DNA of 64,000 nt from Allocoprobacillus halotolerans. GTDB lineage: Bacteria > Bacillota_I > Bacilli_A > Erysipelotrichales > Coprobacillaceae. The notes under the pieces were generated by a model. It was not told where the DNA came from and made no database searches. It worked only from the letters and a program-made list of their open reading frames with translations. The DNA lies in the NCBI RefSeq assembly GCF_024399475.1, contig NZ_CP101620.1, positions 2,833,608 to 2,897,607 of the forward strand. Reading direction: 5' to 3'. Position 1 is the first letter of the stretch. Each line of letters opens with the position of its first letter. The position numbers were made by a program, and so were the translations under genes. Shown piece after piece: positions 25,684 to 35,153 of the stretch.

Positions 25684-26661
25684 ATGAAAAAATTATCTGT
25701 ATTACTATTAGCTATGGGGTTATTTCTTTCAGGATGTGCTAACACTGAAACAAATGAAGCTAAAGATTTATCTGAAGTCAAGATTGGAGCGATTCAATTT
25801 GCACAACATCCAGCACTAGATAAATCATATGAAGGTTTTAAAGATGTTTTAGTAGAAGCTGGTGTCAAAGAAGAAAATATTGATTTTCAAAATGCCAGTG
25901 GTGATGGTTCAAATTGTACAACAATTGTTGAAAAATTTGTAAATGATGGGGATGATTTGATTTACGCTATTGCGACTGATGCTTTACAAGCTGCAGCGAA
26001 TCAAACAACGGAAATTCCAATTGTTGGGGCATCTGTAACTGACTTTGAAACAGCAGGTGTTGTCAAATCTAATGAAAAACCTGAAACAAATGTAACAGGT
26101 GCAAGTGATTTAAATCCTGTACAAGGACAAATGGAATTATTAAAAACATTAATTCCTGATGCGAAAAAGGTTGCAATTTTCTATTGTAGTGATGAAGCTA
26201 ACTCTATTTTCCAAGGAAAAATTGCTTTAGATGCTGCAAAAGAATTAGGATTAGATGCAAGTATTGTCACTGTTTCTAGTGATTCAAGTGCTATTCAACA
26301 AGTTGCTCAATCTATGGTTGGAAAATATGATGCTGTTTATATTCCAACTGATAACCTACTTGCTTCTAATATGGCAACAGTTGCTCAAGTGACAAATGAA
26401 AATAAATTACCTGTTATCGTTGGTGAAGAAAGTATGTGCCAAAATGGTGGTTTAGCAACTTTAAGCTTAGATTACTATACAGTTGGTCAAAATGCTGGTA
26501 AACAAGCACTTGCTATCTTAAAAGGTGAAGCTAAAGTAGAAGAAACACCTGTTGCATTTGTTGAAGCCAAAGATTGTCAATATTTTGTCAATGAAGCTGT
26601 TGCAAAACAACTTGGTATTGAAATTCCTGAAGATTTAAATGCCACTATGATTGGAGAATAA
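25684..26661 (+). CDS. ABC transporter substrate-binding lipoprotein (TrpX-like, Tyr/Trp type)
   Basis: This 325-residue lipoprotein begins with a signal peptide ending in the lipobox LSGC (Cys19), which anchors it outside the membrane. The rest is the two-lobed periplasmic-binding fold of the TrpX family (KIGAIQFAQHPALDKSYEGF, IVGASVTDFETAGVV, YDAVYIPTDNLLASNM, VIVGEESMCQNGGLATLSLDYY). It is the first gene of a three-gene importer behind a T-box with a candidate Tyr specifier, so tyrosine is the inferred ligand. ATG after AGAGGAGAAATACT. Confidence 0.9.
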   Translation: MKKLSVLLLAMGLFLSGCANTETNEAKDLSEVKIGAIQFAQHPALDKSYEGFKDVLVEAGVKEENIDFQNASGDGSNCTTIVEKFVNDGDDLIYAIATDALQAAANQTTEIPIVGASVTDFETAGVVKSNEKPETNVTGASDLNPVQGQMELLKTLIPDAKKVAIFYCSDEANSIFQGKIALDAAKELGLDASIVTVSSDSSAIQQVAQSMVGKYDAVYIPTDNLLASNMATVAQVTNENKLPVIVGEESMCQNGGLATLSLDYYTVGQNAGKQALAILKGEAKVEETPVAFVEAKDCQYFVNEAVAKQLGIEIPEDLNATMIGE

Positions 26662-26664
26662 GAA

Positions 26665-27591
26665 ATGTCGATATTGTTATCTTTACAAGGTGCCATTGGG
26701 CAAGGAATTTTATGGGGAATTATGGCACTTGGGGTTTATTTAACTTTCAGAATCTTAGATATAGCTGATTTATCTGTAGATGGAAGTTTTGCCACAGGTG
26801 GTGCCGTATGTGCCGTTGCTGTGATTGCTGGTATTCATCCTCTACTAGCAATTTTATTGGCTACCTTATCTGGTTTTATTGCAGGATTCATTACTGGATT
26901 CTTGCATACAAAATGTAAAATGCCTGCCATTCTTGCTGGTATTTTAACACAATTAGCTTTATATTCCATTAATCTTAGAATCATGGGAAAAAGTAATATT
27001 CCCTTATTACAATCTTCAACACTATTTAAAGATTTAGCTAAACTTATTCCTTTAACATCACAATGGATTGCAATTTGCATTGGTATTATCTTTAGTTTAG
27101 TTGTTGTGATTGGTATTTACTGGTTCTTAGGAACAGAATTTGGTTCTTGTTTAAGAGCGACTGGAAATAATGAAAATATGGTTCGTGCCAATGGCGTTAA
27201 CACGGATACAATGAAACTTTTTGGATTAATGTTAAGTAATGGGCTTGTCGCTATGAGTGGTGCTTTGGTCACACAACAACAAAGTGTAGCCGATGTCAAA
27301 ATGGGAACTGGAGCTATTGTGATTGGACTGGCTTCAATTGTTATTGGAGAAGTTATTTTTGGTAAAAAAGCTGGTTTTAAATTACGTTTAACTTCTATTA
27401 TTATTGGTTCTATTATTTATCGTATGATTGTTGCGATTGTTTTACAAATGGGATTGAACACTGATGATTTAAAGCTTTTAACTGCTTTAATTGTGGCTGT
27501 TGCTTTAACTGTTCCTATCATGGTTGATAAAAAGAAACGTCTATCAATGTATAAAAAATTAACAGGAAAGGAACTTGAGAATCATGCTTAA
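26665..27591 (+). CDS. ABC transporter permease of the Tyr/Trp-type importer
   Basis: This 308-residue permease of the branched-chain/TrpY type has about eight to nine hydrophobic helices. Family segments are LTFRILDIADLSVDGSFATGGAV near the N-terminus and LRATGNNENMVRANGVNTDTMK, the cytoplasmic loop that contacts the ATPase. The start follows the lipoprotein stop by 3 bp, and its end overlaps the ATPase gene by 8 bp. It has no separate promoter. Confidence 0.92.
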   Translation: MSILLSLQGAIGQGILWGIMALGVYLTFRILDIADLSVDGSFATGGAVCAVAVIAGIHPLLAILLATLSGFIAGFITGFLHTKCKMPAILAGILTQLALYSINLRIMGKSNIPLLQSSTLFKDLAKLIPLTSQWIAICIGIIFSLVVVIGIYWFLGTEFGSCLRATGNNENMVRANGVNTDTMKLFGLMLSNGLVAMSGALVTQQQSVADVKMGTGAIVIGLASIVIGEVIFGKKAGFKLRLTSIIIGSIIYRMIVAIVLQMGLNTDDLKLLTALIVAVALTVPIMVDKKKRLSMYKKLTGKELENHA

Positions 27592-28377
27592 ATTAGAAAA
27601 AGTTTCTAAATCATTTCATGTAGGGACTCCTAATGAAAAATGTGTTATTAAAAAATTAGATTTAGAATTAAAAGAAGGAGATTTTGTCACTGTCATTGGT
27701 GGTAATGGTGCTGGAAAAAGTACATTATTAAACTTAGTGGCTGGGGTTTATCCTCTTGATTGTGGTGTCATCACTCTAGATGGTCAGGACATCTCTTTAG
27801 CTCCTGAATATCAACGTGCTAAACTGATTGGACGTGTTTTTCAAGATCCAATGATGGGAACAGCGGCAGATATGCAAATCATTGAAAACTTAGCGATGGC
27901 TGCTCGTCGTGGACAAAAACGTACTTTACGCTGGGGTGTCACAAAAAAGAAAAGGCACAATATTACGAAGCTGTCAAAGCTTTAGGACTTGGACTTGAAG
28001 ATCGTTTAAATGCCAAAGTTGGTTTACTATCTGGTGGACAACGTCAAGCATTGACACTATTGATGGCAACTCTCAATAAGCCTCAATTATTATTGCTTGA
28101 TGAACATACAGCAGCATTAGACCCAGCTACAAGTGCAAAAGTTTTAAAATTAACGAATGAAATTGTAACTCAACAACATCTAACAGCCATGATGGTCACT
28201 CATAATATGAAAGATGCTATTGATATTGGAAATCGCTTAATTATGATGTATGATGGTCATATTATTTATGATGTTGAAGGTGAAGCAAAAAAACAATTAA
28301 CTGTCAATGATTTGTTAAAGAAGTTTGAAGAAGCTATTGGTGAAGAATTTGTCAATGATAGAATGTTATTAGGCTAG
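27584..28377 (+). CDS. ABC transporter ATPase of the Tyr/Trp-type importer (one frameshift)
   Basis: The nucleotide-binding subunit powers the importer. Walker A is IGGNGAGKSTLLNL, the Q-loop is VFQDPMMGT, the signature LLSGGQRQA, Walker B LLLLDEHTAALDP and the H-loop VTHNMKDA. The N- and C-terminal halves are in different frames, joined at six A (27943-27948) where one added base gives VTKKEKAQYYEAVKALGLG. Total about 264 residues. ATG at 27584. The stop lies in a terminator shared with the converging DUF421 gene. Confidence 0.92.
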
Positions 28378-28393
28378 TGATCTAGCCTTTTTT
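28372..28393. terminator. Bidirectional terminator holding two stop codons
   Basis: GGCTAG-TGAT-CTAGCC with a T run. The TAG stop of the ABC ATPase and the TAG stop of the DUF421 gene on the other strand are both built into the stem, so the two genes overlap by 4 bp. Confidence 0.85.
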
Positions 28394-29016
28394 TGATGAC
28401 AAATAATCTTTCTTTTTCAACAACACAGTAAAAAACTTCATGATAATCTTTAATCCCAACTTCTTTTAATTGTTTTTTAAGCCAATCTTCATCTCGATTC
28501 ATCAATTGAAGTATATCTTGATTAATGACACCATCACTAATAATAGCACCTGGTGCTTTAACTTCACTTTTTTACTTTCAATCACAGATAATTGCCCATC
28601 CGTTTCTAAAACAGCGAACTCAACTTCAGAAATAGAACCAATCCCCTGTTCTCTTAAATGATGGCATAAATCATCAACACTATATTTTAAAGCAGCCATT
28701 TTCTTTTGATTAACCTTTCCTTGAAAAACAATAAATGTTGGATGCCCTTCTACAACCTTTTTAAAAATGGACTTTTCAATGCAATCATTGTAAATAATTT
28801 ATCCATGATAACAATAACAGTTACTGCTAAAGCAGCTTGTAAAAAATTAACATCCTGATTACCAATCGAAATCGTCATTAATTCACTAATAATTAAAAAA
28901 ACAATCAAATCAGAAACACTCAGTTTACTCATTTCTTTTTTACCCAAAAATCTAATCATCAAAACAAGTAAAAGATATGTGCCAAAACTTTCAATAAATA
29001 TTTCAATATATTTCAT
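28374..29016 (-). CDS. DUF421 (YetF/YcaP-type) membrane protein (two frameshifts)
   Basis: Three N-terminal helices (YLLLVLMIRFLGKKEMSKLSVSDL) are followed by the conserved cytosolic domain: EGHPTFIVFQGKVNQKKM, then LREQGIGSISEVEFAVLETDGQLSVI. This matches the DUF421 pattern, in which SxxEVxxAILExNGxLSV is diagnostic; the molecular function is not established. One base must be added at five T (28758-28762) and at six T (28568-28573) to join the parts into about 214 residues. ATG follows AAAGGAGTTTGCTTTT. Confidence 0.85.
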
Positions 29017-29057
29017 AAAAGCAAACTCCTTTGCATACAGTATATCAGGAGGAAACT

Positions 29058-29411
29058 ATGAAACAAACACTACGTACTTATCTTTATACATCTTTAATTT
29101 TTCTCATTCCTTTTATACTGATTTCTTTTATTCTTTCCATTATTTCTTATTTCATGCAAATGAATTCTTTGATGATACAAACTATTATCCAAATATTTGC
29201 CTATGTGATGTTAATCATTGCTGCTCTTTATTTTACCTCTCATTTTGCTAAACACCGTATCAAACATTGCCTACTTTTTTCTGTTCTCTACTTTTTAATG
29301 AGCCTCTGTTTTCATTTAGGTAATATCCATTATATACATCTCATTTTAAAACCTCTTGTCTTTTTATTTATTGGTTTTTTAAAAGAATTGAAGAATCATG
29401 CTGTGGCATAA
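29058..29411 (+). CDS. Small four-helix membrane protein (TIGR04086-like)
   Basis: A 117-residue hydrophobic protein with about four membrane helices and a basic linker (HFAKHRIKHC), similar in size and layout to the TIGR04086/YrzE group of Firmicutes. No catalytic motif is visible, and the assignment is by overall pattern only. ATG follows AGGAGGAAACT. It is divergent from the DUF421 gene and convergent with the next gene across a shared terminator. Confidence 0.75.
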   Translation: MKQTLRTYLYTSLIFLIPFILISFILSIISYFMQMNSLMIQTIIQIFAYVMLIIAALYFTSHFAKHRIKHCLLFSVLYFLMSLCFHLGNIHYIHLILKPLVFLFIGFLKELKNHAVA

Positions 29412-29438
29412 AAAAAGACTTCAAATTGAAGTCTTTTT
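29409..29438. terminator. Bidirectional terminator
   Basis: AAAAAGACTTC-AAATT-GAAGTCTTTTT stands between two converging membrane protein genes. Confidence 0.88.
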
Positions 29439-29736
29439 AAAACAATAACAATAAAGATGTAAAGAATACAGCAACAACAATTAAAATAACATATGGAACA
29501 CGTACTAAACATGCTAAAGCAGTGTTTTTCTTTAAATCATTAACCATTGAATCTTCTAAAACACCAACAAATAATGTTGCTGCAGCTATATTAAAAAAAT
29601 TAAGAGGTCCTAAATAAAGTTCAAGTGTACTCATAGGAAGAATAAAAGCGTAGATAGCATTTACAGCTACAACTATGATAAAAAAGAGTACCCATAAAAC
29701 TAATACTGTTCTATTAAATTGACGACTTTCTTGCAT
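29437..29736 (-). CDS. Small membrane protein of unknown function
   Basis: A 99-residue protein with three predicted helices: one after the polar start MQESRQFNRTV, one around LNFFNIAAATLFVGVL and one at the C-terminus (VPYVILIVVAVFFTSLLLLF). It has no motif I recognise. The start has a purine-rich region with GGTGGTGATTAT upstream. It lies next to an IS1202-like element but is intact. Confidence 0.65.
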   Translation of the reverse strand: MQESRQFNRTVLVLWVLFFIIVVAVNAIYAFILPMSTLELYLGPLNFFNIAAATLFVGVLEDSMVNDLKKNTALACLVRVPYVILIVVAVFFTSLLLLF

Positions 29737-29788
29737 ATAATCACCACCTATTTCTTATACATTATATACTATTTTCACAGAAATAACA

Positions 29789-29817
29789 AATATTCCTTTA
29801 AGCAACATAAAATGATT
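29789..29817 (+). repeat. Left 29-bp target-site duplication of the IS1202-like element
   Basis: Identical, base for base, to 31364-31392 on the far side of the element. Long duplications of this size are known for the IS1202 group. Confidence 0.9.
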
Positions 29818-29854
29818 TCTGATTCAAATATGATAATGTCTTAATGTATCCAAG

Positions 29855-29886
29855 TTGAATATGTCCTGCTAGCAGGACATATTCAA
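29855..29886 (+). repeat. Perfect 32-bp palindrome in the transposase leader
   Basis: TTGAATATGTCCTGCT is followed immediately by its exact reverse complement. The right arm ends about 20 bp before the TATAAT box of the transposase promoter, so it overlaps the -35 region. It may be an operator for the transposase or a hairpin that blocks readthrough. Confidence 0.8.
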
Positions 29887-29932
29887 AAATTCATGTTATT
29901 ATATAATCTCACTTTTGTTGGGAGGTTATTCT

Positions 29933-31254
29933 ATGAGAAAGGTTGTTTTAAGAATGAATGAAGAAAATAAATATCTGACTATTAAGAAACTTGTTGAAAC
30001 TAATGGTAATAAAAAGCGTGCTGCTGTTAAACTTAACTGCTCTGTCAGAACCATTAATAGATTGATCATTAAATATAAAACTTATGGAAAAGCTGGTTTC
30101 GTTCATGGCAATAGAGGTAGAGCTCCTGCTACTACCTTCCCTCTTGATATTAAAAATCAGATCATTAAATTATATGTCGATTATTACTCTAATGCCAATT
30201 TTACTCATTTCTGTGAAATCGTTCATGATGATCTTAATGTCAAAATCAGTGATACTACCTTGAATAAATGGCTTAGAGAGGAAAATATTATTTCTCCTAA
30301 AGCTACCAAAAAAACTAGAAAAATCCTTAAAAATCAACTGAAGGCTCAATTGAATAATACTTCTTCTAGAAAAATTCAAAATCAAATCAAAGAAGTCATT
30401 GCCTCTGTTGATGAAAATGATGCTCATCCTAGAAGACCCAGATGTAAATATAAGGGTGAGATGATTCAAATGGATGCATCCAGCTATGAGTGGATTCCTG
30501 GTCAAATTTGGCATCTTCACCTTGCTGTCGATGATGCTACCGGTGAGGTGGTTGGGGCTTGTTTTGATCATCAGGAAACATTAAATGGCTATTATCATGT
30601 CTTTTATCAAATTCTCACTAACTATGGAATCCCTGCCATGTTCTATACTGATCGCCGCACTGTGTTTGAATATAAAAGAAAAAACAACGCCTTTGATGAC
30701 GAAGACACCTTTACACAGTTTTCCTATGCCTGTCATAATCTTGGCGTTGATATTAAAACAACGAGCATTGCTCAAGCCAAAGGCAGAATCGAACGATTGA
30801 ATCAGACCTTTCAATCAAGATTGCCTGTCGAGCTTAAACGTGCTCATATCAAAGATATAGAGTCAGCCAATGAATTTTTAAACTCCTACCTAAAAAATTC
30901 AATGACAGATTTGCTCTACACCTCAATAGTACCAAATCGGTCTTTGAAATGCAACCATCATTGGAGAAGATTAATCATACATTGGCGGTTCTTTCACCAA
31001 GAAAGATAGATGCAGGACACAGTATCAAATTCAAAAATAAGATATACATACCGGTGACATCAAACGGGACTCCATGCTATATGAAAAATAAGATGGATTG
31101 TATGGTCATAGAATCATTTGATGGAGGATTATATGTGAATATTCTTGATCAAATTTACCTGATGCAGGAAGTTCCGAAACACAGTCCATATTCTAAAGAA
31201 TTTGATGAAGAAATAAAGCCAAAGAAAGAAAAAATAAATATATTCCACCAATGA
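29933..31254 (+). CDS. IS1202/ISNCY-type transposase (one frameshift)
   Basis: An N-terminal helix-turn-helix (LVETNGNKKRAAVKLNCSVRTINRLI) is followed by an RNase-H-like integrase core: the first Asp in EMIQMDASSYEWIPG, the second in MFYTDRRTVFEY, and the Glu in QAKGRIERLNQTFQ. The C-terminal part is in another frame; one added base at six A (30892-30897) gives LKKFNDRFALHLNSTKSVFE and about 440 residues in total. ATG at 29933 after GGGAGGTTATTCT. Confidence 0.88.
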
Positions 31255-31363
31255 GTCATCCATGGAAACAAGATTCTTATTTAAGGTATCTTGCAAAGCA
31301 AAAGCACCGAAATTGCGGTGCTAATGTTTAAAAATTTTTAGGACATTTTCAAAATTGCTTGAC

Positions 31364-31392
31364 AATATTCCTTTAAGCAACATAAAATGATT
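31364..31392 (+). repeat. Right 29-bp target-site duplication of the IS1202-like element
   Basis: Second copy of the repeat at 29789-29817. Together with the IS end it forms a promoter-like sequence reading toward the PTS gene. Confidence 0.9.
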
Positions 31393-31453
31393 AGATTTTT
31401 TTCTGGATTTCATCTATAATGAAAGTGTAAAAATTAGAAATGAGGGATTATTT

Positions 31454-31762
31454 ATGATACATATTGTTTTATGCTGTGCGGCTGCCATGTCGACAAGTTT
31501 ACTGGTTGAAAAAATAAAAAGAGAGGCTGATCAACAAGATATCTTCATTGATATATGTGCCTATGGTGTTCATGATATTTGTCATCAGGGAGCTCATGCT
31601 GATATTATTCTTTTAGCACCGCAAGTGAAATATATGAAAAAGCAAATACAAAAAACTTTACCAGATATTCCCATTATGGATATATCTATGCGCGATTATG
31701 GAACTATGAATGGAAAAAATGTTTTTCAAGCTGCTTTAAAAACACTTCAAGAACAGTCTTAA
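31454..31762 (+). CDS. PTS lactose/cellobiose-type IIB component
   Basis: A 102-residue cytosolic IIB protein that passes phosphate from IIA to a sugar. The start IHIVLCCAAAMSTSLLVEKI holds the phospho-cysteine (Cys7 or Cys8) with the usual loop and Ser/Thr-rich helix. LLAPQVKYM and the C-terminal DYGTMNGKNVFQAAL fit the cellobiose/chitobiose group. No IIA or IIC gene lies nearby, so it is an orphan. A TATAAT box lies at 31415-31420. ATG after GAGGGATTATTT. Confidence 0.88.
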   Translation: MIHIVLCCAAAMSTSLLVEKIKREADQQDIFIDICAYGVHDICHQGAHADIILLAPQVKYMKKQIQKTLPDIPIMDISMRDYGTMNGKNVFQAALKTLQEQS

Positions 31763-31765
31763 AAT

Positions 31766-31787
31766 GGAATCTAAGATTCCTTTTTTT
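31766..31787 (+). terminator. Terminator of the PTS IIB gene
   Basis: GGAATC-TAA-GATTCC followed by seven T. Confidence 0.85.
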
Positions 31788-31789
31788 AT

Positions 31790-31816
31790 AAAAAAAGATG
31801 ATGTAGCGACATCATC
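31790..31816 (-). terminator. Terminator of greA
   Basis: On the minus strand GATGATGT-CGCT-ACATCATC is followed by seven T, directly at the greA stop. Confidence 0.88.
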
Positions 31817-32301
31817 TATGAAAGATATTCAATCTTTAAAATTTTAACTTCGTATGGTTCAGCCACACCGACTGAAACAATTTCATTCACACCATGATCA
31901 AGAATAGCTTTTGCTAATGGAGATTCATTAGAAATCTTACCATTTAATGGGTCTGTTTCAAATGTTCCTACAATTGTAAAAGTTTCTTCTTGAGCATCTG
32001 CTTCAGATAAATCTAAAATAGTCACTGTTGCTCCTGGTTTAGCAACTGTATTATCTAATTGTGATTCATCAATAATTTGCACATGTAAAAGCATTTGATC
32101 AATTTCTTTAATTCTTGCTTCAATATGTGCTTGTTTATCTCTAGCTGCATCATAATCAGCGTTTTCAGACAAGTCACCTTGTGAACGTGCTAATTGCAAC
32201 TCTTCAATAACTTTTGGTCTTTCGACATTAATTAAATGTTCTTTTTCTTGTTTTAATTTTTCAACCCCACTTTGGGTTAATAAAACTGCATCATGATCCA
32301 T
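31816..32301 (-). CDS. greA: Transcription elongation factor GreA
   Basis: GreA enters the RNA polymerase channel and stimulates cleavage of backtracked RNA. The 161-residue protein has the N-terminal coiled coil with the active acidic tip (RSQGDLSENADYDAARDKQ) and the C-terminal FKBP-like domain (ISNESPLAKAILDHGVNEIV). Length is normal. ATG after CGAGGTGGATAATT. It lies just downstream of udk on the same strand. Confidence 0.96.
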   Translation of the reverse strand: MDHDAVLLTQSGVEKLKQEKEHLINVERPKVIEELQLARSQGDLSENADYDAARDKQAHIEARIKEIDQMLLHVQIIDESQLDNTVAKPGATVTILDLSEADAQEETFTIVGTFETDPLNGKISNESPLAKAILDHGVNEIVSVGVAEPYEVKILKIEYLS

Positions 32302-32374
32302 AATTATCCACCTCGCGAACTATACTATAACATAAATATATTGAAAATACTAGCTTTTCTCTTGCAAATTTTGA

Positions 32375-33001
32375 TTATTCATCGACAATACTCTTTATTT
32401 TTGTTATCAGTAAATCAACAGCCACATGATTACTTCCACCTTCTGGAATAATAATATGAGCATATTTTTTAGAAGGCTCAATAAACTGTTCATGCATTGG
32501 CCTTACTGTTTTTAAATACTGTTGACATACTGAATCTAAACTTCTTCCTCTTTCTTCAATATCTCTTTTTAAGCGTCTAATAAAACGAATATCACTATCC
32601 GTATCTATATACACTAAAATATCGCATAACTCTCTAATTGTGGCTTCAGCCAAAACAAAGATACCTTCCAAAATAATAACATCACGTTTTTCAATCACTT
32701 CTGTGATATCACTACGGGTATGTAAAGTATAATCATAGGTTGGTTTTTCAATACGCTCTTTATTCTTTAATTTTTTGAGATGTGCTACCAATAAATCCGT
32801 ATCAAACGCAAAAGGATGATCATAGTTTGTTTTAACACGTTCTTCAAAAGTTAAATGACCTTGATCTTTATAATAATCATCTTGTTTTAAAATCTTAACT
32901 TTATGATGCCCTTTAAAATAATCATATAATTGCTTTGCGATAGATGTTTTTCCTGATGCGCTACCACCTGCAATCCCTATAATAACAGCCTGATCTTTCA
33001 T
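32375..33001 (-). CDS. udk: Uridine kinase
   Basis: Udk phosphorylates uridine and cytidine to the monophosphates in pyrimidine salvage. The 208-residue protein has the P-loop [27 protein letters not shown] and the nucleoside-binding NYDHPFAFD, then [13 protein letters not shown]. The ATG overlaps the stop of the upstream U32 gene (ATGA), as in many Firmicutes. GreA follows, completing a mltG-trmR-U32-U32-udk-greA block. Confidence 0.96.
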   Translation of the reverse strand: MKDQAVIIGIAGGSASGKTSIAKQLYDYFKGHHKVKILKQDDYYKDQGHLTFEERVKTNYDHPFAFDTDLLVAHLKKLKNKERIEKPTYDYTLHTRSDITEVIEKRDVIILEGIFVLAEATIRELCDILVYIDTDSDIRFIRRLKRDIEERGRSLDSVCQQYLKTVRPMHEQFIEPSKKYAHIIIPEGGSNHVAVDLLITKIKSIVDE

Positions 33002-34247
33002 GATTTTCTCACCTTTCTTCCCATATCATTTGCTAATACATGATGAGGTATTTCAACATAGAGAATTTCCATGGGATGATTCGCTATATCTACCTCTTCC
33101 TTGTCTTCATTATAAAGTTTTTCAACGGTAAAGAAAAGATTTTCATGATGCGGAGAAAAACTTCAATTTGGTCACCAATCTTAAAATAATTTCTTTGTTC
33201 AATTTTCGCTAAATGAGTTTCTTCATCATAATCAACAATACGCATTACAAATTCCTGTGTTGGATGTTCATCTCTTAAATTAAAAAGTTGTTCATTTTCT
33301 GTTGGATGATCATAAAAGAAACCATGACATAAAGCACGATTCGCTGCTTTTAAAAGTTCATTTTCATAATAATCATTTTGCATAAAATAATCTGGATCCT
33401 CACAATAAGCATCTATCAGCTTACGATAAGTTGATACAACTGTCGCAATATAATGTACTGATTTCATGCGCCCTTCAATTTTAAAAGAGTCAACACCAAG
33501 TTCAATCAATTCACCAATATGATGAACAAGTGCCATATCTTTGCTAGACATACTAAAAGGCATATCATTTTCCTGATTGATTAAAATACCATCTTGATAT
33601 AAATCATAATACCAACGACATGATTGTGAACATCCTCCACGATTGGCATCACGACGGCTTAAATAATTAGAAAGCATACATCTTCCTGAATAATGAATAC
33701 ACATCGCCCCATGAATAAAATATTCAATGTCGACATCCACTTTATCCATAATCATTTTTAAATCTTCATAAGTCACTTCTCTTCCTAACACAACACGATC
33801 CATTCCCATATTTTGATAAAAAGAAATCGCACGACTATTTAAAGTCGATAGTTGTGTAGAAACATGCACTTCCAAGTTCAAATGCATATCTTTGGCTATT
33901 TTCATAATATAGGGATCAGCCACAATAATCGCAGTGACACCAATCTCATCTAATTGTTTCAAATATTCTTTTAAACCTTCTAAATTATCCTGATGTAATA
34001 TAATATTACATGTTACATGAATATGTGCTCCATACTGCTTTGCAAAACGGACTCCTTCTTGAATATCTTCTAAAGAAAAATTAGAAGCCTGTGAGCGCAG
34101 TGAAAACTCTTTTCCACCTACAAACACAGCATCTGCACCATACATAATCGCAACTTTCAATTTTTCAAGATTTCCAGCTGGTGCTAAAAGCTCTGGTTTT
34201 TTTATAATTTTTCTTTTCCCATCAACGATTTGACTGATTTTTCTCAT
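32998..34247 (-). CDS. U32 family peptidase / hydroxylation-type protein (one frameshift)
   Basis: A 415-residue U32 protein. The N-terminus [30 protein letters not shown] and the signature [38 protein letters not shown] with its cysteine cluster are diagnostic. Relatives act in tRNA 5-hydroxyuridine formation (TrhP/RlhA group) or were called collagenases. The C-terminal 50 residues are in another frame; one added base at five A (33156-33160) gives [20 protein letters not shown] and a stop overlapping udk. The tRNA role is inferred from the family. Confidence 0.9.
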
Positions 34248-35153
34248 TATCCATCTTCCTTACATCTTCTAATCTATAAACTGTCTGATCAAATAAAAAA
34301 CCACGATCTAAAGGTGTTTTTAATTGATAAAGCAATTGCATATAAGCCTTCACATCACGATCATATGTTTGATTTCTAAAACTTTTCAAAGCATCACTAT
34401 ATAACGAAGCTACTTCCACAGCTTCTTGATCATTCATCATCAATGTTTCAATATATAAATATTCAAAATTTTGAATTTGATTCAATAAATCCAACATATA
34501 TAAGCGTGTTGAAGAAAAAATATGTGTACCTTTTTGATCTTCATAAATATGAAAAACATAATCAGAATTTTTAGCTTGAATAGTTAAACGTGTTTGACTA
34601 TCTTTGTCAAACTCAAGACCTGAAGCTTCTTGATAATTACTTAATAAAGCACGTTTACTTGCTGCAATATATTCTACACCATGTACCTGCAACATTAAAG
34701 GCATTTGAACTTGTTGATGAATTAATATTTGTTCCTCTAATGGAATCACACGTGCTACTTGTGCACCAGTAACACCTTGTTGTTTTAAAACATTTAATGT
34801 CATCGCATTAGTGTTCAATGTTTCAGGAGCGTACATCATATCAAAATCATATTGCTTTTCTTTAACAATCTGTAAAACACCAAAATCTTCAAAGACAATA
34901 CCTTTGATATGCAATTTTGATAATTCATCAATATATTTTTCTACATCTTCTATCACATGTTCATCATATAAGGCATTGATAGCGACATAAAATTGGCATT
35001 GAGGATATTGTTGAGCTATTTGATTTATCTCATTTAATGAAAAGTAACAAGGGGCATAAAAAGAAAATTCTCCCCTAATAGAAATGTATCTATCCCCATA
35101 GATACATAATCATAAAGTCTTTCTTTTTGATTTAATGATAATATTAATTTCAT
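34222..35153 (-). CDS. Second, shorter U32 family protein (one frameshift)
   Basis: A 310-residue relative of U32 proteins. It starts MKLILSLNQKERLYDYV and later shows ADV-type barrel segments (GIVFEDFGVLQIV, DFDMMYAPETLNTNAMTLNVLKQQGVTGAQVARVIPL) and MLQVHGVEYIA. It lacks the full cysteine cluster of its neighbour, as usual for the small paralogue that works with it. One base is needed at four C (35072-35075) to join the start with the rest (FLLGGEFSFYAPCYFSLNE). It overlaps the larger U32 gene by 26 bp and trmR by 4 bp. Confidence 0.82.

Larger units (their letters stand above)
29818..31363 (+). mobile_element. IS1202-like insertion sequence (1546 bp)
   Basis: One transposase gene lies between imperfect inverted ends. 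The left end contains GATAATGTCTTAA and the inverted right end GAAAATGTCCTAA, at the same distance from the border. A 29-bp direct repeat flanks both sides. Inside are a 32-bp palindrome before the transposase and a hairpin AGCACCG/CGGTGCT after it near 31303-31322. Family assignment rests on the transposase layout and the long duplication. Confidence 0.85.

Noticed and set aside
27575-28377. Broken ABC ATPase and the other homopolymer-split genes as true pseudogenes
   Set aside because: All motifs are intact on both sides, the breaks sit in homopolymers, and essential genes show the same defect, so sequence error is the better explanation.
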